Shown: positions 1 through 6,075 of the stretch, one piece after another
How the letters are laid out: each line of letters starts with the position of its first letter
How positions within the stretch are numbered: the first letter of the stretch is position 1
Source: Bacteroidia bacterium
GTDB taxonomy: Bacteria > Bacteroidota > Bacteroidia > Cytophagales > Cyclobacteriaceae
Reading direction: 5' to 3'
DNA: 9,417 bases
NCBI GenBank assembly: GCA_025356795.1
Contig: JANXRR010000083.1
Coordinates: 1 to 9,417, forward strand
The notes under the pieces: generated by a model
The model's database searches: none
The model's input: only the letters and a program-made list of their open reading frames with translations
Told to the model about the DNA's origin: nothing
Translations under genes and position numbers: made by a program

Positions 1-1004
1 TGTGTCAACGAGGCTGCCCGTTTGGGGGATATTTTAGTAGTAACTCAAGCACTATTCCTTGGGCATTGAAGACGGGCAATGTCACACTGAAGGCAGACTC
101 AGTTGTTCATTCCATATTATTCGATGAAAAAAGAGGAAAAGCATCAGGAGTGAAAGTGATTGATGCCAAAACCAAACAGGAGACCGATTATTATGCGCGT
201 GTTGTTTTTGTAAATGCTGCTGCTCTTAATACCAATCTTGTATTATTAAATTCAATCTCTAGCCGCTTTCCCAATGGCTTGGGAAACGATAGTGGTGTGC
301 TTGGTAAGTATGCTGCTTTTCATAACTATCGTGCGCGTATTTCTGGCGAATACGAAGGCTTCAAAGAATTTACCACCGATGGAACTCGACCGAATGGCGC
401 GTACATTCCACGATTCAGAAATGTATTTAAACAAGAAACTGATTTCTTGCGAGGGTATGCAGCTGGCTTTTATTCTGGACGTTCTTCTTACTCCGATCGA
501 AATGGAATTGGCAGTAATTTGAAAGACAACTTACTTAAACCCACGTTAGGCAATTGGCACGTAAGCTCACACATCATGGGCGAAACTATTCCTAAAGAGA
601 CTAACTACGTGGCACTTGACAAGGAAAAGAAAGATGAGTGGGGAATTCCTCAGTTAAAGATATCGATCGCCTACGATGACAACGATGAAAAGATGACTAA
701 GGATTACCTTGAACAGATGTCTGAAATGTTTACCAAAGCTGGCTTTACCAACCTGCAAACCAGTGATTCGAAAGCCGCGCCAGGCTTGGACATTCACGAG
801 ATGGGAGGCGCGCGTATGGGCCACGATCCGAAAACATCTATGTTGAACAAGTGGAACCAAGTACATGCGTGCAAGAATGTATTTATTACTGATGGTGCTT
901 GTATGCCATCTACATCTACACAAAACCCCTCCCTTACTTACATGGCGTTAACTGCGCGTGCTGCTGATTATGCTGCGAAACAGATGAAAGCTGGGGAGTT
1001 ATAA
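1..1004 (+). CDS. GMC-family FAD-dependent oxidoreductase, C-terminal part (5' end outside window)
   Basis: The frame is open from base 3 (bases 1-2 belong to a split codon) to TAA at 1002-1004. It gives 333 residues of a protein whose N-terminus, including the FAD-binding GxGxxG region, lies upstream. The visible part begins with CQRGCPFGGYFSSNSS, a Cys/Gly-rich segment typical of bacterial GMC proteins. The GMC C-terminal domain closes the protein: HEMGGARMG contains the likely catalytic His (codon 795-797), and TQNPSLTYMALTAR contains the paired Asn (codon 924-926). A His/Asn pair in these positions is the arrangement of cellobiose dehydrogenase and pyranose oxidase, whereas glucose oxidase has His/His. 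Family members oxidise alcohols or sugars with FAD. In Bacteroidota they often sit beside a gluconate-2-dehydrogenase subunit 3-like gene, which would be off the left edge if present. The substrate cannot be read from the sequence. The family call is secure. Confidence 0.93.
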   Translation, partial: CQRGCPFGGYFSSNSSTIPWALKTGNVTLKADSVVHSILFDEKRGKASGVKVIDAKTKQETDYYARVVFVNAAALNTNLVLLNSISSRFPNGLGNDSGVLGKYAAFHNYRARISGEYEGFKEFTTDGTRPNGAYIPRFRNVFKQETDFLRGYAAGFYSGRSSYSDRNGIGSNLKDNLLKPTLGNWHVSSHIMGETIPKETNYVALDKEKKDEWGIPQLKISIAYDDNDEKMTKDYLEQMSEMFTKAGFTNLQTSDSKAAPGLDIHEMGGARMGHDPKTSMLNKWNQVHACKNVFITDGACMPSTSTQNPSLTYMALTARAADYAAKQMKAGEL

Positions 1005-1056
1005 AATGGCATAAGGAAAAGGTTAATAGTTTTCTTCGCTATTCGAAGGCATACCA

Positions 1057-1476
1057 TTAAAACAAATTAGTATGATAAACATCCATCTCATTTCGGTGGA
1101 TATTTTTTATATGAAATCCGCCAGGCTGTGAAATTTCTTCCACTAGGTCGAAGCGTGTGCAGCCTTTTGGCAGCCCAGAAAAAATGAGAAGAAACGAGTA
1201 GCTCATACCTTTAGAAACGAGCGTCCATTGAGGTGCGAAGGAAATCTTTTCCGCATGCATCAAGTGTGAGTTAGCATGTGAATTAGCATCAACTAAATAA
1301 GTTGTTCGCCAAATTCTGATCAGAAATTCTTCCTGCTGATGCCCGCAATGGCAATGCACATAGACAAAGGAATCTTCTAACAGGTGTGGGTCAATGGATG
1401 ATAGAACATCCAAATCCACAAAAGGTTTTGCTTCAGGTGCTTTTGGTTTAGTAATGGTTGCGTTGTAATATTTCAA
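1057..1476 (-). CDS. Uncharacterised protein, about 139 aa, no ATG start
   Basis: The frame ends at TAA (1057-1059) and begins directly after an in-frame TAG at 1477-1479. The only full-length start is TTG at 1476, and a GTG at 1419 would remove 19 residues. The first in-frame Met falls in the middle of the protein, so a non-ATG start or a start-region error is needed. The first 25 residues are Lys/Pro-rich and look like a linker. A compact region follows with a Cys/His cluster (VHCHCGHQQ), then RIWRTTYLVD, HAEKISFAPQWTLV, FSGLPKGC, FDLVEEISQPGGF and a final MDVYHTNL. The regular alternation of hydrophobic residues suggests a small beta-rich domain. It resembles hypothetical proteins I associate with Cytophagia, but I cannot name a family or function. 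There is no signal peptide. The gene is convergent with the GMC gene and lies downstream of the tiny gene and its terminator. Confidence 0.72.
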   Translation of the reverse strand: MKYYNATITKPKAPEAKPFVDLDVLSSIDPHLLEDSFVYVHCHCGHQQEEFLIRIWRTTYLVDANSHANSHLMHAEKISFAPQWTLVSKGMSYSFLLIFSGLPKGCTRFDLVEEISQPGGFHIKNIHRNEMDVYHTNLF

Positions 1477-1503
1477 CTAAAATGAATTTTGTGGGCATGA
1501 AAT

Positions 1504-1524
1504 AAAAAATCTCCCGAAGGAGAC
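1504..1524 (-). terminator. Rho-independent terminator after the 32-aa gene
   Basis: Read on the minus strand, the stem is TCTCC (1523-1519) and GGAGA (1514-1510), closed by a TTCG tetraloop (1518-1515). It can be extended by one G-U pair (1524/1509) and is followed by six U (1509-1504). UUCG is an exceptionally stable loop. The plus-strand reading has only a CTTTTGACTT tail, so the main direction is minus. It lies about 48 bp after the stop of the tiny gene and about 28 bp before the TTG of the 139-aa gene. Confidence 0.75.
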
Positions 1525-1571
1525 TTTTGACTTAACTAACAGGAAGCCCCGTTAATGGAAGTATTCGGAAA

Positions 1572-1670
1572 TTATTTCCCCGATTTCTTAACTCTTTTTT
1601 CAGCTTGTTTTTCTTTTGTTGTTTTAGAAGGTTTCTTGGTTTCCTTTCTTTTGTCTTCTGATTTTGCCAT
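1572..1670 (-). CDS. Tiny lysine-rich basic protein, 32 aa
   Basis: ATG at 1670-1668 opens a 32-codon frame ending at TAA (1574-1572). The product starts MAKSEDKRKETKKPSK and ends EKRVKKSGK. It has 12 Lys, 2 Arg and 5 acidic residues, with almost no hydrophobic residues, no Cys and no signal peptide, so it is a soluble and probably disordered cytoplasmic polypeptide. Three points support it being real: a promoter with consensus spacing 42-72 bp upstream (1712-1742), a UUCG-type terminator downstream (1504-1524), and alternating K/E/A/T composition like other very small basic proteins seen in Bacteroidota. The longer overlapping frame on the same strand (92 codons, 1532-1810) crosses the promoter and has poor composition. 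Function is unknown; nucleic-acid binding or ribosome association would be guesses from charge alone. Confidence 0.66.
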   Translation of the reverse strand: MAKSEDKRKETKKPSKTTKEKQAEKRVKKSGK

Positions 1671-1711
1671 AGTCTTAAATGGTTTGTTTGAATGAATTTA
1701 AAAACTGACTG

Positions 1712-1742
1712 CCAATGTAAACATCCTTTTAAATCTCTCAAA
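1712..1742 (-). promoter_or_regulatory. Bacteroidota-type promoter for the 32-aa gene
   Basis: On the minus strand, TTTG (1742-1739) is followed by exactly 19 bp and then TACATTGG (1719-1712), which matches TAnnTTTG at 7 of 8 positions. Transcription would start near 1705, giving a leader of about 35 nt before the ATG at 1670. The same TTTG-N19 spacing is seen in the divergent promoter for the acylase. Confidence 0.5.
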
Positions 1743-1763
1743 AGATATCTTAAAAAATAGTTC

Positions 1764-1793
1764 TTTGCGAAGATACTCCAGCTTTGTAATTTG
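1764..1793 (+). promoter_or_regulatory. Bacteroidota-type promoter for the acylase gene
   Basis: TTTG (1764-1767), 19 bp, then TAATTTG (1787-1793), which is the TAnnTTTG box with one spacer base missing. Transcription would begin near 1800, about 20 nt before ATG 1821. The upstream in-frame TTG (1791) lies inside this box and so cannot be the translation start. Confidence 0.5.
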
Positions 1794-1820
1794 AACTTGG
1801 TTCCAATCAATCTTAAACTT

Positions 1821-3995
1821 ATGCGATTAATTTTTGTTGTTTTTTTTCTTGTTTCAATGTCTATTCAAGCTCAAAAATTTTCGCCATTAGAATTAAAGAA
1901 TTGGCAAGCACGAGCAAATACTGTACAGATCATTCGCGATAATTGGGGAATTCCTCATATCTATGGCAAAACAGATGCAGATGCAGTTTTCGGGCTTTTG
2001 TACGCCCAATGTGAAGATGATTTTTCGCGTGTAGAGCGCAACTACATTGTAGCTAGTGGCAGATTGGCCGAGGTAGAAGGGGAGGAAGCAATTTTTACTG
2101 ACCTTCGTTCCAGAATGTTTATGGATACCACCAAAGCAATAGAGTTGTATAAAACTCTACCAATGTGGCTTAAGCAAGTGTGTATGGGCTTTTCGGATGG
2201 TATCAACTATTATCTTTCAACACATCCGCAAGCAAAACCAAAATTGCTAAAGCGTTTTCAGCCGTGGATGCCTTTGTTGTTTAGTGAAGGTAGCATCGGT
2301 GGGGATATAGAAAGTGTATCGGTTACAGGGTTGAAACAATTCTATGGAAGACAACCCCGATATGTGCGTGAAAAAATTGAACACGAATCTGAACCCGAGC
2401 CCAAAGGCTCCAACGGATTTGCCATTGCACCACACAACAGCGCGAATGGAAATTCTTTATTGTTAATAAATCCTCACACTTCTTTTTACTTTCGCTCAGA
2501 AGTGCAAATGGTAAGTGAAGAAGGCTTGAATGCCTATGGTGCAGTTACCTGGGGGCAGTTCTTTATTTATCAAGGATTTAATGAGCATTGTGGTTGGATG
2601 CACACAACCAGCGCAGCTGATGTTATAGATGAGTATAAAGAAACGATTGTTAAGTTAAATGGTAAGATATATTATAAGTATGGCGATGAGGTGAAACCTA
2701 TTATTACACAGAAAATAAAATTATTGATTAAAAAAGGCCAAACTAAGTTCCTTAAAACATTTACCAATTTCAGAACAACGCATGGGCCCATCATTGCAGG
2801 CAAAGACGATCAATGGATTAGTATTAAAATGATGCAAGAACCAGTTAAAGCATTAATCCAATCATATCAACGCACCAAGTCTGCTGGCTTTGAGGAATTT
2901 AAAAATATCATGCAACTTCAGGCAAATTCGTCAAACAATACTGTCTTTGCGGATGACAAAGGAAATATTGCTTATTGGCATGGCGATTATATTCCGAAAC
3001 GCGATCCATCTTTTAACTGGAACAAACCAGTGGATGGCAGCAATGTAGCAACCGAATACAGAGGCATTCATACATTAGATGAAATAGTTCATGTCTACAA
3101 TCCTGCCACCGGGTGGATTCAAAATTGCAATTCAACACCATTCACATCCTCTGCAGGTAGCAGCCCTGATCCAAAAAATTATCCCACTTACATGGCGCCA
3201 GATTTAGAAAATGCAAGAGGCTTGCATGCGGTCCGTGTGCTTCAAAAAGAGAAAGAATTTACCCTAGATAAATTGATTGCTGCCGCCTATGATTCATACC
3301 TGCCAGGCTTTCAACAATTAATACCCTCACTTATGGATGCGTATCTTGACACTACCATCGACACACTCAAAATAAAACTGAAAGAACCCATGCAGTTAAT
3401 TAAGGCATGGGATTTTCGTTATTCGGCAACTTCGATACCCACAACGTTGTCAATTTTTTGGGCTTCTAAAGTAAGACAAAATATGAAGTCGCGCATCCCT
3501 GAGGATAGCGATCAATTGAGCATTATTGATTTGATGATAAAAGAAACAACGCCTCATGAGAAACTAGTTGCTTTGTATGAAGTTCTTAACGATTTAAATA
3601 ATGATTTCGGATCATGGAAACAACCTTGGGGTGAAGTGAATCGCTTTCAGCGGATTTCGGGAGAAATCAGGTCGGTATTCGATGATGCTAAACCAAGCTT
3701 ACCTATTGCTTTTACATCTAGCTTCTGGGGCTCATTAGCGGCTTATGGATCGAGGCAATATCCAAACACAAAAAAAATGTATGGGAATGTTGGCAATAGC
3801 TTTGTGGCTGTTGTTGAGTTCGGCCCTAAGGTAAAGGCAAAATCAATAGTTACAGGAGGAAGTAGTAGCGATCCATCTTCAAAACATTTTTTTGATCAAG
3901 GTCAATACTATTCACAGGGCAAGTTTAAAGATGTTCTTTTTTACAAAGAAGATGTTATTAAAAATGCGGAAAAAACCTACCGGCCAGGTCAGTAA
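1821..3995 (+). CDS. Secreted penicillin/AHL-acylase-family Ntn-hydrolase
   Basis: The 724-residue precursor starts at ATG 1821, which gives a clean signal peptide (hydrophobic residues 3-15, likely cleavage after Ala17, SIQA|QKF) and places it in the periplasm. The alpha-subunit motif VQIIRDNWGIPHIYGKTDAD is typical of PF01804. The autoprocessing site is KG|SNGFAIAP, so Ser197 becomes the N-terminal nucleophile of a 528-residue beta subunit. Counting from that Ser, His23 (residue 219, in INPHTSF) matches the His beta-23 of PvdQ-like AHL acylases, where penicillin G acylase has Gln. The catalytic Asn is Asn373, just before TVFADDKGNIAYW. A C-terminal SSDPSSKHFFDQ motif completes the family pattern. 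These enzymes hydrolyse amide bonds of N-acyl compounds (beta-lactam side chains, acyl-homoserine lactones). The real substrate is unknown. The gene is alone in its transcription unit and converges on the SPFH gene with a 5 bp gap. Confidence 0.93.
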   Translation: MRLIFVVFFLVSMSIQAQKFSPLELKNWQARANTVQIIRDNWGIPHIYGKTDADAVFGLLYAQCEDDFSRVERNYIVASGRLAEVEGEEAIFTDLRSRMFMDTTKAIELYKTLPMWLKQVCMGFSDGINYYLSTHPQAKPKLLKRFQPWMPLLFSEGSIGGDIESVSVTGLKQFYGRQPRYVREKIEHESEPEPKGSNGFAIAPHNSANGNSLLLINPHTSFYFRSEVQMVSEEGLNAYGAVTWGQFFIYQGFNEHCGWMHTTSAADVIDEYKETIVKLNGKIYYKYGDEVKPIITQKIKLLIKKGQTKFLKTFTNFRTTHGPIIAGKDDQWISIKMMQEPVKALIQSYQRTKSAGFEEFKNIMQLQANSSNNTVFADDKGNIAYWHGDYIPKRDPSFNWNKPVDGSNVATEYRGIHTLDEIVHVYNPATGWIQNCNSTPFTSSAGSSPDPKNYPTYMAPDLENARGLHAVRVLQKEKEFTLDKLIAAAYDSYLPGFQQLIPSLMDAYLDTTIDTLKIKLKEPMQLIKAWDFRYSATSIPTTLSIFWASKVRQNMKSRIPEDSDQLSIIDLMIKETTPHEKLVALYEVLNDLNNDFGSWKQPWGEVNRFQRISGEIRSVFDDAKPSLPIAFTSSFWGSLAAYGSRQYPNTKKMYGNVGNSFVAVVEFGPKVKAKSIVTGGSSSDPSSKHFFDQGQYYSQGKFKDVLFYKEDVIKNAEKTYRPGQ

Positions 3996-4000
3996 AACAT

Positions 4001-4945
4001 TTATTGAGGTGGCTCTTCTAAGGTTACAATATTGGTACGCTTGCTTATCGACATTAGTTCTTGCATGGTGCGTTTCATACTATCCGATGAGCCATCGAGA
4101 AAAATCGTATTTCCTTTTCCATGTTCTGCAAAATGGCGAATGGCCTCTGTCCACATAGAAAATAAAATAAAGGAAGAATCGAGGTTAGCTGTTTGTATTT
4201 CTTTGGCTGCTTGTGACATACCTTTGGCCACTTCTTCACGGAACAAAGCAACCCCTTGGCCTCGCAACTGAGAGGCAATTTTCTCTGCTTCCGCAGCAAT
4301 TTTAATGGCGTTACCTTCTGCTTCGGCAGATTTAGTTTTTGTAATAAGCAATGCTTGGCCTTCGTTTTCCGCAGCTGCTTTTAAATTGTTAGAAGCCACT
4401 ACTTTTGCCATCGACTTCATAATTGTTTCATCAAAAGCTATATCGTTTAATTGAAGGTCTATTAAATGATAACCCCATCCTTCAAGTGTGTGATCTAATT
4501 GTTGTTTCACCTCCATTACAATTTCAGTTCTAAGAGAAAGAATTTCAGATTGCTTTTTGGTAGCAACGAAGCTTCTAATAGAGCCTTCAATTGTTCTTGT
4601 CAATGCAATCATTAAGCTCTTTTCATCCAGAAATTTAAAAGCTACATTCTTTATTGTTTCTTCTTCTTGATTGAGCACAGAAAACAATAACATAGCTTTG
4701 AAATTCACGTTAGCCTGATCCATTGTTGTAGCTTGAAATTCCAATTCGACCGAACGGTTTTGAATTGACACACGCGAATGGATCATTTCAATAAACGGAA
4801 TTTTCATATTGAGACCAGGCCTCAATATGCGTTGGTATTTCCCGAAAACTGTAACTACCGCAATGAAGCCTTGCTTTACAGTTACAAAGGCGGTAAAAAG
4901 AACAATTATTACAAACACCAATAAAATCAAAAACACTATTTCCAT
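4001..4945 (-). CDS. SPFH/band 7 (stomatin/prohibitin-like) membrane protein
   Basis: The 314-residue protein starts at ATG 4945-4943. Residues 2-22 form one strong N-terminal membrane anchor. VKQGFIAVVTVFGKYQRILRPGLNMKIPFIE follows in outline, the standard opening of the SPFH domain (about residues 23-200, including RTIEGSIRSFVATK and YHLIDLQLNDIAFD). Residues about 195-250 are an Ala/Glu-rich helical segment (AAAENEGQALLITKTKSAEA, AEAEKIASQLRGQG) expected to form a coiled coil. This layout is that of stomatin, HIR and QmcA-type proteins, which assemble into large membrane rings or cages and organise lipids or proteases. No NfeD-like gene, the usual partner of slipins, is adjacent, and the C-terminal 60 residues have no motif I recognise. 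No convincing promoter was found upstream. The family call is secure; the specific role is open. Confidence 0.92.
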   Translation of the reverse strand: MEIVFLILLVFVIIVLFTAFVTVKQGFIAVVTVFGKYQRILRPGLNMKIPFIEMIHSRVSIQNRSVELEFQATTMDQANVNFKAMLLFSVLNQEEETIKNVAFKFLDEKSLMIALTRTIEGSIRSFVATKKQSEILSLRTEIVMEVKQQLDHTLEGWGYHLIDLQLNDIAFDETIMKSMAKVVASNNLKAAAENEGQALLITKTKSAEAEGNAIKIAAEAEKIASQLRGQGVALFREEVAKGMSQAAKEIQTANLDSSFILFSMWTEAIRHFAEHGKGNTIFLDGSSDSMKRTMQELMSISKRTNIVTLEEPPQ

Positions 4946-5226
4946 AAAAAATATAATTTTGAGTTAGTTAAAGCCTGATGTTATACAAAAGAGTTAGTGC
5001 TGTCGGGCTTAGCATGGAGAAACCTACTTTTTTGAACTTCAAAATGACTTCAATAAATTTATTCAGCCTACGGTAAACTCTGCATAACCTAAATTAAAGT
5101 TACTAAAATTATTTAGCTTCAGTAAGAATTTAATTATTTGAATGAACTTTTTAGGTTCTATTGATCCACACTTAATAAAGCAATCTGAAAGGAAATGAAG
5201 CTGGGGAAGGTTTTATATAGTAAAAT
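4946..5226. other. Intergenic stretch, mostly non-coding
   Basis: This AT-rich gap lies between the 5' end of the SPFH gene and the terminator of the YfiR-like gene. It must contain the SPFH promoter, but no good TTTG-N19-TAnnTTTG pair was found on the minus strand. The best single match is TAACTTTA (5102-5095), far from the start codon. No tRNA, riboswitch or strong hairpin was seen. The only coding-like element is an 18-codon plus-strand micro-ORF (5142-5198), discussed as a finding; it is not called as a gene. Confidence 0.6.
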
Positions 5227-5258
5227 AAAAAAAAATCCTCCCGTTAAAGGAGGATTTT
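5227..5258 (-). terminator. Strong rho-independent terminator of the YfiR-like gene
   Basis: A perfect 10-bp inverted repeat, AAAATCCTCC (5232-5241) and GGAGGATTTT (5249-5258), encloses a 7-nt loop. In the minus direction the stem runs into an unbroken T tract (5236 region to 5227), giving a textbook terminator 26 bp after the stop codon at 5284. On the plus strand it also ends in four T, so it may act weakly in both directions. Confidence 0.9.
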
Positions 5259-5283
5259 CACACACACAAACCAAAAACAATCT

Positions 5284-5814
5284 TTAAATCAATATTGCCA
5301 TTGCTATCAAAGAGCTAGAAACCTTTAAGTTAGCAGCTTCGATAGCGTTTTTATTTAATTCGAATCTTAATTTATCCTCCACAGTTTTAAAGTTTATACA
5401 GCTTCCTTTCGCTCCTAAACCATTTTTGTTTGTTACAACCAATGTATTCTTTCCTTTTAATTTAACTTCGATAGCTTCGAAGTCATTACTTTTTGATTTG
5501 TCAATGTACACCAATTGGCAATCAGTAACCTCATTGGCCGAAGCAAATTTCTTAATTACATAAGTTTTTGTTCCGTTAGGTTTGCCACCATACCATGTGC
5601 TGAGTTTATTAAATACCTCATCATTACCTACTACTCCAATAATAAATTCATTTGACTTGTCTTGGGCTGGCCACTGTACATATTTAATAAAATTAAATAC
5701 CATCATTGAGTGGATATCTTCGATGCTTCTCTCTTGTGCAAATAACCCGTTGAGGGTAAAAAATAAAACGAAGATCAATTTAGCAGTTAGTTTGTTCTTT
5801 TGTGTTGTTGTCAT
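5284..5814 (-). CDS. YfiR family (DUF4154) periplasmic protein
   Basis: The frame from ATG 5814-5812 encodes 176 residues. The start is fixed by a signal peptide (KLTAKLIFVLFFTLNGLFA|QE, cleavage after about Ala26) and by a -7 promoter box at 5840-5847; the open frame continues upstream to 5988 but crosses that box. The mature protein shows the family pattern: MMVFNFIKYVQWP near the N-terminus, FIIGVVGND for the first beta-alpha unit, CQLVYIDKS in the middle, LVVTNKNGLGAKGSCINF, and a C-terminal ANLKVSSSLIAMA. Only two Cys are present in the mature part. In Pseudomonas, YfiR is a periplasmic repressor of the diguanylate cyclase YfiN. Here no GGDEF, kinase or outer-membrane partner is adjacent, so regulation of a membrane signalling protein is inference from the family. 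The gene is a single transcription unit ended by the terminator at 5227-5258. Confidence 0.87.
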   Translation of the reverse strand: MTTTQKNKLTAKLIFVLFFTLNGLFAQERSIEDIHSMMVFNFIKYVQWPAQDKSNEFIIGVVGNDEVFNKLSTWYGGKPNGTKTYVIKKFASANEVTDCQLVYIDKSKSNDFEAIEVKLKGKNTLVVTNKNGLGAKGSCINFKTVEDKLRFELNKNAIEAANLKVSSSLIAMAILI

Positions 5815-5839
5815 AATGTATTTCTGTTTTTGTGTAGCA

Positions 5840-5847
5840 CAAAGGTA
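5840..5847 (-). promoter_or_regulatory. -7 promoter box of the YfiR-like gene
   Basis: The minus strand reads TACCTTTG, a perfect TAnnTTTG, 26 bp upstream of the ATG. Transcription would start near 5833, leaving a leader of about 20 nt. No TTTG is present at the expected -33 distance. This box rules out the longer start options of the frame (Met at 5919 and beyond). Confidence 0.5.
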
Positions 5848-5855
5848 GGGTAGAT

Positions 5856-5890
5856 GGTATTTACAGGTTTTGAAGCATAACAGTAATACC
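5856..5890. repeat. Imperfect inverted repeat between the yfiR-like and ligD promoters
   Basis: GGTATTTAC (5856-5864) and GTAATACC (5883-5890) are inverted copies differing by one inserted base, separated by 18 bp. They lie directly upstream of the -7 box of the YfiR-like gene and cover its -33 region, where a regulator could bind. No regulator is known from the window, and a chance match in AT-rich DNA is possible. Confidence 0.3.
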
Positions 5891-6016
5891 TTCGTGTGTA
5901 TGTTTTTAGATTGTTTCATAAAAAAATAGAAATGCAACGGTTTGTAATTTTTCTGATAGGATAGTTTTATGCTTTTGAGCCATCTCAAGTATATGTTATT
6001 TATCTTCTTCCCTTTC

Positions 6017-6024
6017 TAAATTTG
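6017..6024 (+). promoter_or_regulatory. -7 promoter box of ligD
   Basis: TAAATTTG is a perfect TAnnTTTG 51 bp before ATG 6076. Only a weak TGTT is found 19 bp further up. A TTG codon at 6022 that would lengthen LigD by 18 residues lies inside this box, so it should not be translated. The leader would be about 45 nt. Confidence 0.5.
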
Positions 6025-6075
6025 TATTTTCGTCTTAACGATCGGAAAATAAAAACCTTCCACCAAGTAACGAGA

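Noticed and set aside
1034..1048. Hairpin CTTCG-CTATT-CGAAG between the GMC gene and the 139-aa gene, as a terminator
   Set aside because: The stem is only 5 bp and no T tract follows on either strand, so termination is not supported.
1532..1555. Imperfect palindrome TTAAC...GTTAA with inner AACAGG/CCCGTT
   Set aside because: The outer and inner arms cannot pair well together and there is a mismatch. It lies in the 3' untranslated part of the tiny gene and has no T tract.
1532..1810. 92-codon minus-strand frame overlapping the tiny gene
   Set aside because: It begins inside the acylase promoter region, runs through the promoter and body of the 32-aa gene in another frame, and has a composition like a shifted reading of Lys-rich codons. 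The 32-aa frame fits the signals better.
5815..5988. N-terminal extension of the YfiR-like protein up to 5988
   Set aside because: The extension crosses a perfect TAnnTTTG promoter box and would bury the signal peptide 60 residues inside the protein.
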